DNA of 64,000 bases from Symsagittifera roscoffensis (lineage: Eukaryota > Xenacoelomorpha > Acoela > Convolutidae): positions 766,201 to 830,200 of the forward strand of contig NC_087066.1 in the NCBI RefSeq assembly GCF_963678635.1, given 5' to 3'. The notes beneath the pieces are model-generated. The model did no database searches, was not told the origin of the DNA, and worked only from the letters and a program-made list of their open reading frames with translations. Below are positions 12,751 through 25,159 of the stretch, piece by piece (position 1 is the stretch's first letter; every line of letters begins with the position of its first letter). A program made the translations under genes and the position numbers.

Positions 12751-14939
12751 AACATATAACAGTTGAGTGGTGCTAACCCTCGATTGAGAGGGGGGTAGAT
12801 GGGGGCATTTGACAGTTGAGTGATGCTGACACTTGATTGAGAAAGGGGTAGAGGGGAGACATATGACAGTTGAGTTGTGCTGACTTTTGATTGAGAAGGG
12901 GGTCGGGGGGAGGCATATGACAGTTGAGTGTTGCTGACTTTTGAGGGATAAGGGGATAGAGGGGGGACATATGACAGTTGAGTTATGCTGACCTTTGAGA
13001 AAGAAGGGGGCGGAGGGGGACATATAACAATTGAGTGTTGCTGACCTTTGAATGAGAAGGGTAGATGCAGGCATACGACAGTTGAGGGATGCTGACATTT
13101 GAGGTAAAAGGGTGTAGAGAGGGGACCTATGACACTTGAGTGGTGCCGACCTTGATTGAGAAAGGGATAGAGGGGGCATATTACGGTTGAGTGATGCTGA
13201 CCTTTGAGGGAGAAGGAATAGAGGGGGACATATGACAGTTGAGTGGTTCTTACCTTTGATTGAGAAGTGTAGATGCAGGCATACGACAGTTGAGTGATGC
13301 TGACATTTGAGGTAGAAGGGTGTAGAGAGGGGACCTATGACAATTGAGTGTTGCTGCTCTTTGAGGGGGAAGAGGGCGGAGGGGGACATATACAGTTGAG
13401 TTGTGCTGACCTTTGATTGAGAAGGGGTGGCGGGGGCAGAAGACAGTTGAATGATGCTGATATTTGAGGGAGAAGGGGGTAGAGGGGGACATAGGACAGT
13501 TGAGTGGGCCTGACCTTTGATTGAGAAGGGGGTAGAGGGGGCATAGGACCAGTTGAGTGATGGGGACCTTTGAGGTAGAATGGGATAGAGAGGGCACATA
13601 TGACAGTTGAGTGGTACTGATCTTTGAGGGAGAAGAGGGCGGAGGGGGGAGGGGGGTCATATGACAGTTGATTCGTGCTGACCTTTAATTGAGAAGGGGG
13701 TAGAGGGGGCAGAATACAGTTGAGTAATAATGACCTTTGGTTGAGAATTGAGAAGGGGGTAAAGAGGGCACATTACAGTTGAGTGATACAGACCTTTGAG
13801 GGAGAAGGGGGTAGAGGGGGTTATATGGCCGTTGAGTGGTGCTGGCCCTTGAGGGAGAAGTGGGCGGAGGGGGGACAACTGACAGTTGATGGGTGGTGAC
13901 CTTGGAGGGAGAAGGGGGTAGAGGGGGATATGACAGTTGAGTGATGCTGACCTTTGATTAAGAAGGGAGTAGAGAGGGCACATATAACAGTTGAGTCGTG
14001 CTAACCCTCGATTGAGAAGTGGTAGATGGGGGCATTTGACAGTTGAGTGATGCTGACACTTGATTGAGAAGGGGGTAGAGGGGAGACATATGACAGTTGA
14101 GTGATGCTGACCTTTGATTGAGAAGGGGGTCGAGGGGGGGCATATGACAGTTGAGTGTTGCTGACTTTTGAGGGATAAAGGGATAGAGTGGGGACATATG
14201 AAAGTTGAGTTACGCTGACCTTTGAGGAAGAAGGGGGCGGAGGAGGACATATGACAATTGAGTGTTGCTGACCTTTGATTGAGAAGGGTAGATGCAGGCA
14301 TAAGACAGTTGACAGATGCTGACATTTGAGGTAGAAGGGTGTAGAGAGGGGACCTATGACAATTGAGTGTTGCTGACCTTTGAGAGAGAAGGGGATAGAG
14401 GGGGACATAGGACACTTAAGTGGTGCCGACCTTTGATTGAGAAAGGGATAGAGGGGGCATTTGACAGTTGAGTGATGCTGACCTTTGAGGGAGAAGGAAT
14501 AGAGGGGGACATATGACAGTTGAGTGGTTCCTACCTTTGATTGAGAAGTGTAGATGCAGGCATACGACAGTTGAGTGATGCTGACATTTGAGGTAGAAGG
14601 GTGTAGAGAGGGGACTTATGACAATTGAGTGTTGCTGCTCTTTGAGGGGAGGAGGGCGGAGGGGGACATATGACAGTTGAGTTGTGCTGACCTTTGATTG
14701 AGAAGGGGTGGCGGGGGCAGAAGACAGTTGAGTAATGCTGACATTTGAGGGAGAAGGGGGTAGAGGGGGACATAGGACAGTTGAGTGGGCCTGACCTTTG
14801 ATTGAGAAGGTGGTAGAGGGGGCATAGGACCAGTTGAGTGATGGGGACCTTTGAGGTAGAATGGGGTAGAGAGGGCACATATGACAGTTGAGTGGTACTG
14901 ATCTTTGAGGGAGAAGAGGGCGGAGGGGGGACATATGAC

Positions 14940-17800
14940 AGTTGAGTGATGCTGACCTTTGAGGGAGAAGGGGATAGATGTCGGGATGTCTGACAGTTGA
15001 GTGGTGCTGACCTTTGGTTGATAAGGAGTAGAGGGGGGCATATGACAGTTGAGTGGTAATGACTTTTGAATTGGAAGGGAGCAGAGGGGGGACATTTGAC
15101 AGTTGACTTGTGCTGACCTTTTTGGGATAAGGGTGTGGAGGGGCACATATGACAGTTGAGTGGTTTTGACCTTTGAGGGAGCAGGGGGTAGAGGAGGGAC
15201 ATGACAGTTGAGTGATGCTGACCTTTGAGGGAGAAGGGGGTAGATGTCGGGATGTCTGACAGTTGAGTGATGCTGACCTTTGTGGGAGAAGGAGGTAGAG
15301 GGGGGACATATGACAGTTGAGTGGTGCTGTTATTTGAGGGAGAAGGGGGCGGAGGGGGACATATGACAATTGAGTGGTGCTGATCTTGCATTGAGAAGGG
15401 GTTAGAGAGAGGCATATATCAGTTGGGTGATGCTGACCTTTGAGGGAGAAGGAGGGAGAGTGGTGACATATGACATTTGAGTGGTGCTGACATTTGAGGG
15501 AGAAGGGGGCGGAGGGGGACATATGACAGTTGAGTGATGCTGCCTTTGAGGGAGAAGGTGGTAGAAAGGCGACACATGACAGTTGTTTGGTGCTCACCTT
15601 TGGTTGATAAGGAGTAGAGGGGGGCATATGACAGTTGAGTGGTAATGACTTTTGAATTGGAAGGGGGGCAGAGGGGGGACATTTGACAGTTGCTTTGTGC
15701 AGACCTTTTTGGGATAAGGGTGTGGAGGGGCACATATGACAGTTGAGTGGTTTTGACCTTTGAGGGAGCAGGGGGTAGAGGAGGGACATGACAGTTGAGT
15801 GATGCTGACCTTTGAGGGAGAAGGGGGTAATTTTCGGGATGTCTGACAGTTGAGTGATGCTGACTTTTGTGGGAGAAGGAGGTAGAGGGGGGACATATGA
15901 CAGTTGAGTGGTGCTGTTATTTGAGGGAGAAGGGGGCGGAGGGGGACATATGACAATTGAGTGGTGCTTATCTTGCATTGAGAAGGGGTTAGAGAGAGGC
16001 ATATATCAGTTGGGTGATGCTGACCTTTGAGGGAGAAGGAGGGAGAGTGGTGACATATGACATTTGAGTGGTGCTGACATTTGAGGGAGAAGGGGGCGGA
16101 GGGGGACATATGACAATTGAGTGGTGCTGATCTTGCATTGAGAAGGGGTTAGAGAGAGGCATATGACAGTTGAGTTGTGCTGACCTTTGATTGAGAAGGG
16201 GTGGCGGGGGCAGAAGACAGTTGAATGATGCTGACATTTGAGGGAGAAGGGGGTAGAGGGTGACACAGGACAGTTGAGTGGGGCTGACCTTTGATTGAGA
16301 AGGGGGTAGAGGGGGCATAGGACCAGTTGAGTGATGGGGACCTTTGAGGTAGAATGGGGTATAGAGGGCACATATGACAGTTGAGTGGTACTGATCTTTG
16401 AGGGAGATGAGGGCGGAGGGGGGACATATGACAGTTGAGTGATGCTGACCTTTGAGGGAGAAGGGGGTAGATGTCGGGATGTCTGACAGTTGAGTGGTGC
16501 TGACCTTTGGTTGATAAGGAGTAGAGGGGGGCATATGACAGTTGAGTGGTAATGACTTTTGAATTGGAAGGGGGCAGAGGGGGGACATTTGACAGTTGAC
16601 TTGTGCTGACCTTTTTGGGATAAGGGTGTGGAGGGGCACATATGACAGTTGAGTGGTTTTGACCTTTGAGGGAGCAGGGGGTAGAGGAGGGACATGACAG
16701 TTGAGTGATGCTGACCTTTGAGGGAGAAGGGGGTAGATGTCGGGATGTCTGACAGTTGAGTGATGCTGACCTTTGTGGGAGAAGGAGGTAGAGGGGGGAC
16801 ATATGACAGTTGAGTGGTGCTGTTATTTGAGGGAGAAGGGGGCGGAGGGGGACATATGACAATTGAGTGGTGCTGATCTTGCATTGAGAAGGGGTTAGAG
16901 AGAGGCATATATCAGTTGAGTGATGCTGCCTTTGAGGGAGAAGGTGGTAGAAAGGCGACACATGACAGTTGTTTGGTGCTCACCTTTGGTTGATAAGGAG
17001 TAGAGGGGGGCATATGACAGTTGAGTGGTAATGACTTTTGAATTAGAAGGGGGCAGAGGGGGGACATTTGACAGTTGATTTGTGCTGACCTTTTTGGGAT
17101 AAGGGTGTGGAGGGGCACATATGACAGTTGAGTGGTTTTGACCTTTGAGGGAGCAGGGGGTAGAGGAGGGACATGACAGTTGAGTGATGCTGACCTTTGA
17201 GGGAGAAGGGGGTAGACGTCGGGATGTCTGACAGTTGAGTGATGCTGACCTTTGTGGGAAAAGGAGGTAGAGGGGGGACATATGACAGTTGAGTGGTGCT
17301 GTTATTTGAGGGAGAAGGGGGCGGAGGGGGGACATATGACAATTGAGTGGTGCTGATCTTGCATTGAGAAGGGGTTAGAGAGAGGCATATATCAGTTGGG
17401 TGATGCTGACCTTTGAGGGAGAAGGAGGGAGAGTGGTGACATATGACATTTGAGTGGTGCTGACATTTGAGGGAGAAGGGGGCGGAGGGGGACATATGAC
17501 AATTGAGTGGTGCTGATCTTGCATTGAGAAGGGGTTAGAGAGAGGCAAATGACAGTTGAGTTGTGCTGACCTTTGATTGAGAAGGGGTGGCGGGGGCAGA
17601 AGACAGTTGAGTGATGCTGACATTTGAGGAAGAAGGGGACGTAGGGGGGACATATTACAGTTGAGTGGTGCTGACTTTTGATTGAGAGCGGGGAAGAGGG
17701 GGCATATGACAGTTGAGTGGTGCTGACCTTTGAGGTAGAATGGGGTATAGAGGGCACATATGACAGTTGAGTGGTACTGATCTTTGAGGGAGAAGAGGGC
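14940..17800. repeat. Mosaic of multi-unit satellite cassettes
   Basis: Two marker variants recur in fixed order: a unit with TCGGGATGTCTGACAGTTGA (near 14980, 15250, 15840, 16480, 16740, 17220) and a unit with TTTTTGGGATAAGGGTGTGG (near 15118, 15706, 16611, 17089). Spacing between successive copies of the second marker is about 590, 905 and 480 bp. The block was therefore built by repeated duplications of unequal length rather than one regular higher-order unit. A further TCGGGATGTC copy lies near 18018. Confidence 0.75.
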
Positions 17801-19009
17801 GGAGGGGGACATATGACAGTTGATTCGTGTTGACCTTTAATTAAGAAGGGGGTAGAGGGGGCACATGACAGTTGAGTGGTAATGACTTTTGAATTGGAAG
17901 GGGGCAGAGGGGGGACATATGACAGTTGATTTGTGCTGACCTTTTAGGGAGGAGGGTGTGGAGGGGAACATATGACAGTTGAGTGATGCTGACCTTTGAG
18001 GGAGAAGGGGGTAGATATCGGGATGTCTGACAGTTGAGTGGTGCTGACCTTTGATTGAGAAGGGGGTAGAGGGAGGCATATGATAGTTGAGTGGTGGTAA
18101 CCCTTGATTGAGTTGAGAAGGGGGCAGAGGGGGCATATGACAGTTGAGTGATGCTGCCTTTGATTGATAAGGGGTAGAGGGGGGCATATGACAGTTGAGT
18201 GGTAATGACTTTTGAATTGGAAGGGGGCAGAGGGGGGACATATGACAGTTGATTTGTGCTGACCTTTTAGGGAGGAGGGTGTGGAGGGGCACATATGACA
18301 GTTGAGTGGTTTTGACCTTTGAGGGAGCAGGGGGTAGAGGAGGGACACATGACAGTTGAGTGATGTTGATCTTTGAGGGAGAAGGAGGTAGAGGGGGGAC
18401 ATATGACAGTTGAGTGGTGCTGATATTTGAGGGAGTAGGGGGCGGAGGGGGACACAAGACAATTGAGTGATGCTGACCTTGCATTGAGAAGGGGTTAGAG
18501 AGGGGCATATGACAGTTGAGTGATGCTGACCTTAGAGAGAGAAGGGGGTAGAGGGGGGACATAGGACAGTTGAGTGGTGTTGATCTTTGATTGAGAAGGG
18601 GCGTGGAGGGGGGTGTATAACAGTTGAGTGATGCTGACCTTTGAGAGAGGAGGGGGCGGAGGGGGACACAAGACAATTGAGTGATGCTGACCTTGCATTG
18701 AGAAGGGGTTAGAGAGGGGCATATGACTGTTGACTGGTACTTACCTTTGATTGAGAAGGGGTAGAGGGGGGACATAGAACAGTTGAGTGTTGTTGACCTT
18801 TGATTGAGAAGGGTCGTAGAGGTGGACATCGGACAGTTGAGTGGTGTTGACCGTTGATTGAGAAGGGGCGTAGAGGGGTGCGTTTAACAGTTGAGTGATG
18901 CTGACCTTTGAGAGAGAAGGGGGTAGACGGGGACACATGACAGTTGACTGGTACTTACCTTTGATTGAGAAGGGGGTAGAGTGGTGACATAGGACAGTTG
19001 AGTTATGCT

Positions 19010-20810
19010 GGCATTTGATTGAGAAGGGGATAGAGGGGGCGTATGACAGTTGAGTGATGCTGCCCTTTGAGGGAGAAGGGGATAGAGGGAGACAGATGAT
19101 AGATGAGTGGTGCTAACCTTTGATTGAGAAGGGGTAGAAGGGGGACATAGGACAGTTGAGTGGTGCTGACCTTTGTTTGAGAAGGGGGTAAAGGGGGCAT
19201 AGGACCAGTTGCGTGATGCGGACCTTTGAGGTAGAAGGGGGTAGAGAGGGGACCTAAGACAGTTGAGTGGTACTCAACTTTGAGGCAGAAGAGAACGGAG
19301 GAGGAACATATGACAGTTGATTTGTGCTGACCTTTAATTTAGAAGGGGGTAGAGGGGGACAGAAGGCAGTTGAGTAATACTGACTTTTAGTTGAGAAGGG
19401 GGTAGAGGGGGCACATGACATTTGAGTGATGCTGACATTTGAGGAAGAAATGGGTATAGGTCGGGACATATGACAGTTGATTGGTGCTCACCTTTGAATG
19501 AGAAGGCGTAGAGGGGGGCATATGACAGTTGAGTGGTAATGACTTTTGAATTAGACGAGGGTAGAGGGGGCGTATGACAGTTGAGTGACGCTGACCTTTG
19601 AGGGAGAAGGAGGTAGAGGGGACACATATGACATTTGAGTGGTGCTGACCTTTAGTTGAGAAGGGGGTAGACGGGGCATTTGACAGTTGAGTGATATTGA
19701 TCTTTGAGCGAGAAGGGGGTAGAGTGGTGACATATGACAGTTGAGTGGTGCTGACTTTGAGGGAGAAGGGGGCGGAGGGGGACATATGACAATTGAGTGG
19801 TGCTGACCTTTGGTTGAGAAGGGGTTAGAGAGGGGCATATGAAAGTTGAGTGATGCTGTCCTTTGAGAGAGAAGGGGGTAAAGGGGTGACATAGGACAGT
19901 TGAGTGATGCTGGCCTTTGATTGAGAATGGGGTAGAGGGGCGTATGACAGTTGAGTGATGCTGCTCTTTGAGGGAGAAGGGGATAGAGGGAGACAGATGA
20001 TAGATGAGTGGTGCTGACCTTTGATTGAGAAGGGGTAGAAAGGGGGACGTAGGACAGTTGAGTGGTGCTTACCTTTGATTGAGAAGGGGTTAAAGGGGCA
20101 TAGGACCAGTTGCGTGATGCGGTTCTTTGAGGTAGAAGGGGGTAGAGAGGGGACCTATGACAGTTGAGTGTTACTCATCTTTGAGGGAGAAGAGGGCGGA
20201 GGGGAACATATGACAGTTGATTTCTACTGACCTTTAATTTAGAAGGGGTTAGAGGGGGGCAGAAGACAGTTGAGTAATACTGACCTTTGGTTGAGAAGGG
20301 GGTAGAGGGGGCACATGACAGTTGAGTGATGCTGACATTTGAGGAAGAAGGGGGTAGAGGTCGGGACATATGACAGTTGATTGGTGCTCACCTTTGATTG
20401 AGAAGGCGTAGAGGGGGCATATGACAGTTGAGTGGTAATGACTTTTGAATTAGACGAGGGCAGAGGGGGCGTATGACAGTTGAGTGACGCTGACCTTTGA
20501 GGGAGAAGGAGGTAGAGGGGACACATATGACAATTGAGTGGTGCTGACCTTTTATTGAGAAGGGCTAGAGGGGGGCATTTGACAGTTGAGTGATATTGAT
20601 CTTTGAGCGAGAAGGGGTAGATTAGTGACATATGACAGTTGAGTGGTGCTGATCTTTGAGGGAGAAGGGGGCGGAGGGGGACATATGACAATTGAGTGGT
20701 GCTGAGCTTTGGCTGAGAAGGGGTTAGAGAGGGGCATATGACAGTTGAGTGATGCTGTCCTTTGAGAGAGAAGGGGATAGAGAAGGGACAAAGGACAGTT
20801 GCGTGATGCT
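19010..20810. repeat. Two cassettes of about 0.9 kb in the satellite
   Basis: Variant strings recur at an offset of about 900 bp, for example the GATAGATGAGTGGTGCT unit near 19097 and 20000, and TGACTTTTGAATTAGACGAG near 19541 and 20440 (offset 899). A third copy starts again near 21845 with the GATAGATGAG unit and continues to GGACCAGTTGCATGGTGC, where the N gap cuts it off. Confidence 0.75.
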
Positions 20811-22025
20811 GACCTTTGAGGGAGAAGGGGGTAGAGGGAGTCATACGACAGTTGAGTGATGCTGACCTTTGAGGTAGAAGGGAGTAGAGAGGGGAGATAC
20901 GACAGTTGAGTGGTGCTGATCTTTGAGGGAGAAGTGGGTAGAGGGGGCGTATGACAGTTGAGTGATGCTGCACTTTGAGGGAGATGGGGATAGAGGGAGA
21001 CAGATGATAGATGAGTGGTGCTGACCTTTGATTGAGAAGGGGGTAGAAGGGGCATGTGACAGTTGAGTGATGCTGACCTTAAGGGGAGAAGGGGAGAGAG
21101 GGCTGACATATGACCGTTGAGTGGTGCTGACCAATGATTGAGAAGGGGGTAGAGGGGGCATATGACAGTTGAGTGAAGCTGACCTTTTAGTGAGAAGTTG
21201 GTAATAGGGGACATATGACAGTTGAGTGGTGCTGACCGTTGGTTGAGAAGGGGGTAGAGGGGGACATATGACAGTTGATTGATGCTGACCTTTGAGGGAG
21301 AAGGGGGTAGAGGGGGACATAGAACAGCTCAGTGGTGCTGACCTTTGATTGAGAACAGAGTGGAGTGGAGCATATGACAGTTGAGTGGTGCTGATCTTTG
21401 ATTGAGAAGGGGGTAGAGGAGGCATATGACAGTTGAGTGATACTGACCTTGAGGGTGAAGGGGGTAGAGGGGATTTATATGACAATTGAGTGCGGCTGAT
21501 CTTTGAGGAAGAAGGGGACGTAGGGGGGACATATCACAGTTGAGTGGTGCTGACTTTTGATTGAGAGCGGGGAAGAGGGGGCATATGACAGTTGAGTGGT
21601 GCTGACCTTTGAGGTAGAAGGGAGTAGAGAGGGGAAATACGACAGTTGAGTGTTGCTGATCTTTGAGCGAGAAGGGGGTAGAGTGGTGACATATGACAGT
21701 TGAGTGATGCTGACCTTTGAGGGAGAAGGGGTAGAGGGGACATAGAACAGTTGAGTGGTGCTGACCTTTGATTGAGAACGGAGTAGAGTGAGGCATAGGA
21801 CAGTTGAGTGATGCTGGCCTTTGATTGAGAAGGGGTAGAGGGGGCGTATGACAGTTGAGTGATGCTGCTCTCTGAGGGAGAAGGGGATAGAGGGAGACAG
21901 ATGATAGATGAGTGGTGCTGGCCTTTGATCGAGACGGGGTAGAAGGGGGGACATAGGACAGTTGAGTGGTGCTGACCTTTGATTGAGAAGGGGTTAAAGG
22001 GGGCATAGGACCAGTTGCATGGTGC

Positions 22026-22225
22026 NNNNNNNNNNNNNNNNNNNNNNNNNNNNNNNNNNNNNNNNNNNNNNNNNNNNNNNNNNNNNNNNNNNNNNNNNNN
22101 NNNNNNNNNNNNNNNNNNNNNNNNNNNNNNNNNNNNNNNNNNNNNNNNNNNNNNNNNNNNNNNNNNNNNNNNNNNNNNNNNNNNNNNNNNNNNNNNNNNN
22201 NNNNNNNNNNNNNNNNNNNNNNNNN
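22026..22225. other. Assembly gap of 200 Ns
   Basis: Exactly 200 undetermined bases separate the satellite from non-satellite DNA. The round number suggests a gap of arbitrary size. The true satellite border is therefore not in the window. Confidence 0.98.
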
Positions 22226-23501
22226 TGCGCTTCTTGCATAATCTAGTATGAGCCCTAGAGAGTGTTAGATGATTCCATTTTCCAAAAGTAGATATGCTTC
22301 AAAACGTGCCTCATATAACCACACAGTTAACATTTCGGACATCAAAAAGATGCTGATACCAATTTCCGAAACTGAATAGAGTTGCATCCAACCAAAAAGT
22401 TATTTGCTTCACAAAACTGGTATCCTAAGCGCTCTTATCTTACCAAATTGAGCATATTGGCAGGTCAAGAAAAATCATTACAGAAATTTTGTTTTATGTT
22501 CGAGCACAGTTTTGTGTCTGCATGTTCCTGGATTCCAGAGACAAGTCTTTAAACATGCTAAAACTTTGTGGGAACGATCAAAGAAAAAAAGGGGAAAAGG
22601 AGAACTAAGGGAGCGTCCTTGTTGCAGAATCCGCTCACATTTCCTAAAAAGCTCATTTTGGCCTCGTAATGTTTGGTTTGTAAGATTTTATGTGATAACA
22701 ACAGATGTTTTTCCAAAGTTTCCTGAAAAAGGTTAATCTAAACACTTAATTGGACAGAAGAGAAAGCGGAAACACATGGAAAGAGACTCACTTGGCATGG
22801 CTCTGGCAGACAAGTTCACAGACATGCTTACTATTTGCCCAACCAAAACTCTACTGTGACTGTAGTCTACTGTGGTTCTGGATCTCTCTCTTTTGCCCTA
22901 TCTGAAGTGTGATGACTGTGAATGCTGATCGTTGTAGTCCCCAGTGGTACTATACCACTATATACGAATAAGTGTAACTGAGTGAAGTTGGACGCTGTTA
23001 TAAGGGTGAGAGTGACTTCACTTGGGGGCACAAACAATGAAATTGAGGGAGGGTGATGATGCGATGACAAAAGTAGTGTCGATGTTTATGGGGTGGAGAG
23101 TGTGATGGATGACGAGGTCAGACAATCACAAGTGACAGACTAGAAGTGCTCATAGACTATGGTTGACATGGGAGAATATGCCAGCACTCTCATGCAGCAA
23201 CAGCAACTTCAATGAAGACTCGGAGTTTCAATGGATATGGTGTCTTATCTATGGCACAGATTAGTGTCTGTTTTTCTGCTCCTCTTTCAGTGTGAAGATC
23301 TGGTGAGATTCTATAGCTGTATAAAGTATAGTCAATAAAAACACTTAAACGCGTATTAACACACAATAACAGCACATTTTACGCAGTAGTGGCTCAATAA
23401 AACAACCGGAACGAAGAGATGTTTTGGAATGAATGAATAAGAATGAAAAGGATGGCAGGAAGTGAGCAGAAAGAGTGGTAGTTTGGGACTATCTAACTTC
23501 C

Positions 23502-23502
<1 letters not shown>

Positions 23503-23545
<43 letters not shown>

Positions 23546-23547
23546 TT
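23503..23547. repeat. (TC)n microsatellite with TATC interruptions
   Basis: About 45 bp of CT dinucleotides interrupted by TATC. A GT run follows within 20 bp, a common composite microsatellite arrangement. Confidence 0.95.
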
Positions 23548-24211
23548 CTGTTCACTAGCCAGAGTGTGTGTGTGTGGTAGTGGGGAATCCAGAATGCAAT
23601 ATAAGATGCAATATCATTTGGAGTGGGATGGCCGATCCACAAGAGGAGTGAAAGAGTCCCTCTCTCTACTCCAGATAGATCTTTTCACACAGTTTTATCC
23701 TCAAGTGCACTTGCTGTTGCTCTGTCTATATGCACAATAAGTCCCTCTAATACACCAGAATTGAAGTAGAAAGTGTTGTTTTATCCAGTCTGGCTATTTG
23801 TACTTTTTCCCTCTTTTCTCTCTCATCTCTCCTTCACTTTTGCACATCCTTTGTTGTTCCAGATGAAGAAGTCAGTGGTCATGATGATGTCCATTGTGCA
23901 ATAACCTGAAGAGCATCAAAAGCAAACCCAAGACGCAAACTTGGTTACCATTGGAGACTAATTTTTGCTGAAAGTCTTGCTAATTTTTGCATTTTACATA
24001 CAGGGGGGAGATGGGCAGGTGTGCACTGCCAATACACAGGATGCACTAGCTGTCACACTGCCACAGACAGAGAAGAGACTGTTTCCTGACTGACCGACTG
24101 ACTGATGGGATATGTGGTAGACAGAGAGACAGACATATGGATGGATGGACTGTGAAGGATTGCAATGGGCAAACTCGAGTTTATTTTGTGCATATGAGCT
24201 GTCACCATGGA

Positions 24212-24235
24212 GGGGGGGGGGGGGGGGGGTGGGGG
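24212..24235. repeat. Poly-G tract (G18 then T then G5)
   Basis: An uninterrupted run of 18 G, then T, then five more G. Such tracts are prone to length error in assembly and can form a quadruplex. No gene context suggests a function. Confidence 0.95.
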
Positions 24236-24417
24236 AGGGTTGCTGTGAATAATGTAGTTGAGTTTGTGGTGTGGAGGAAATGGGTGATCAATCTGGCAAG
24301 CCCACTTCTATCCAGCAGCAGTCCAAATCGCACGACAGCCATCACCATCATGATACTTTTTCATAAGCAAAACATCATACACACCCAAGCAACACCCCCA
24401 AACTCCCCACACACAGA

Positions 24418-24645
24418 CAGGGGCGGATTCCATGCCGACCCAAAGAGTCAAAGAGTCCACCCTTTGTACTATTTTTAGATATAAAATTCTGACTGACTGA
24501 ACCTGCGAAAAATAGGTTCTTTGTAGTGCTTTTGGAGAGCTCAGAAAATCAAGTTAGTCGACCTAAAAAAAAGTCAATAAAAAATTCGAAATTGCTTAGA
24601 AAATCAAAATCCGCCCCCCTCGTGAAAATCCTAGATCCGCCCCTG
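24418..24645. mobile_element. Miniature hAT-like element (short copy, 228 bp)
   Basis: The left end reads CAGGGGCGGATTCCA and the right end CTAGATCCGCCCCTG, which are inverted repeats of each other over the first 11 bases. The flanks are CACACAGA on the left and CACACATA on the right, an 8-bp target duplication with one mismatch. Eight-base duplications are typical of hAT-superfamily elements. The interior (GCCGACCCAAAG near the left end, GTCGACCTAAAAAAAAGTC, then AAAATCCTAGATCC) matches the longer element at 25210-25659 but lacks its middle. No transposase is encoded, so it would depend on one supplied in trans. Superfamily assignment rests on the 8-bp duplication only. Confidence 0.85.
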
Positions 24646-24729
24646 CACACATACATGCTCATTCTCATCACAAAAAGGAAATATTGGCTGTGCGGTGCTT
24701 TTTCATCTTCCACAACTTGAAGTATTTGC

Positions 24730-25140
24730 TTATAAACAGGGTTGACAAAAAATACTAGTCATACAATTTCCATACAGGTTCCCATACAGCTCATACGTTT
24801 AAAAAAGCGTATAAAAACTCTATCACTAGTTTTTTTTCCATACTATGGAACTGTAAGACTAGCATTTTCCCAGAATGAACCTGTATGGGCAAAAATGGGA
24901 ACCCGGGTGTCGCTAAAAGCCAAAACGTTATAAGACTATTATATCTTATAAGATTAAATCTGAAATCTTACTAAACTCTTAAATCTTCTAAGAATCAATT
25001 CAATTTCTTATATGAATCTTTTAGGAAGCTTATAAATCTTTGAATTGCTGTTCCGAATTGCAACTCGTGGTAAAAGTTGCATAAAGAACGCAAATAGCTC
25101 AAAAATGGTCAAATCTGCTCTGGCACTGTAGAGCCTTATT
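24730..25140. other. AT-rich noncoding DNA with a short inverted motif
   Basis: The segment contains ATACAGGTTC near 24773 and its reverse complement GAACCTGTAT near 24877, with further weak inverted similarity around them (AGTCATACA and its counterpart). This is followed by a cluster of AATCTTA-type strings at about 24930-25050. It may be a decayed miniature element, but I cannot define its ends. Confidence 0.35.
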
Positions 25141-25159
25141 GAACTACAATTTTAAACGT

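Larger units (their letters stand above)
1..22025. repeat. 53-54 bp satellite array, about 400 units
   Basis: A unit reading roughly GACATATGACAGTTGAGTGG then TGCTGACCTTTGATTGAGAA then GGGGGTAGAGGGG recurs head to tail from the window edge to the N gap. Spacing between successive GACAGTT landmarks is 53 or 54 bp (for example 187 to 240). The plus strand is purine-rich with one or two G-runs per unit. Units fall into recurring variants (GAGGGAGAAGG or ATTGAGAAGG centre; CATATG, CATTTG or CATAGG start), and these are shuffled into higher-order blocks. Because the minus strand is pyrimidine-rich and a 54-bp unit keeps frame, all three minus frames stay open for hundreds of codons. Those peptides (variants of PLLNQRSAPLNCHMSP) are repeat translation, not a gene. 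Array length is a minimum: it runs off the left edge and into a gap. Confidence 0.97.
22226..24417. other. Unique noncoding DNA with microsatellites; no gene seen
   Basis: Reading frames here are short (92 codons or fewer in the gene-free part, 113 at the right edge) and low-complexity, with no recognisable domain. Besides the two microsatellites listed separately, there are a GT run at about 23563-23576, a GACT-type run at about 24087-24106, a GGAT run at about 24137-24150, and a small perfect hairpin (AGTGGTA, TACCACT) near 22943-22959. I found no tRNA or other RNA gene. Confidence 0.6.

Noticed and set aside
1-22025. Dozens of long minus-strand reading frames (up to 734 codons) that look like a repetitive protein family
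   Set aside because: They are translations of the same 53-54 bp unit in three frames, equally open in all of them, shifting frame whenever a 53-bp unit occurs. There is no selection for one frame and no splice or start context.
1-22025. CRISPR array (regular repeats)
   Set aside because: There are no distinct spacers; the entire unit is repeated. The unit length and eukaryotic context do not fit either.
22015-22251. Open frames on both strands across the gap
   Set aside because: They consist almost entirely of N-derived residues.
22226-24417. Host gene or promoter next to the CT/GT microsatellites
   Set aside because: There is no open frame with domain or splice pattern. TATA-like strings occur but are expected in AT-rich DNA.
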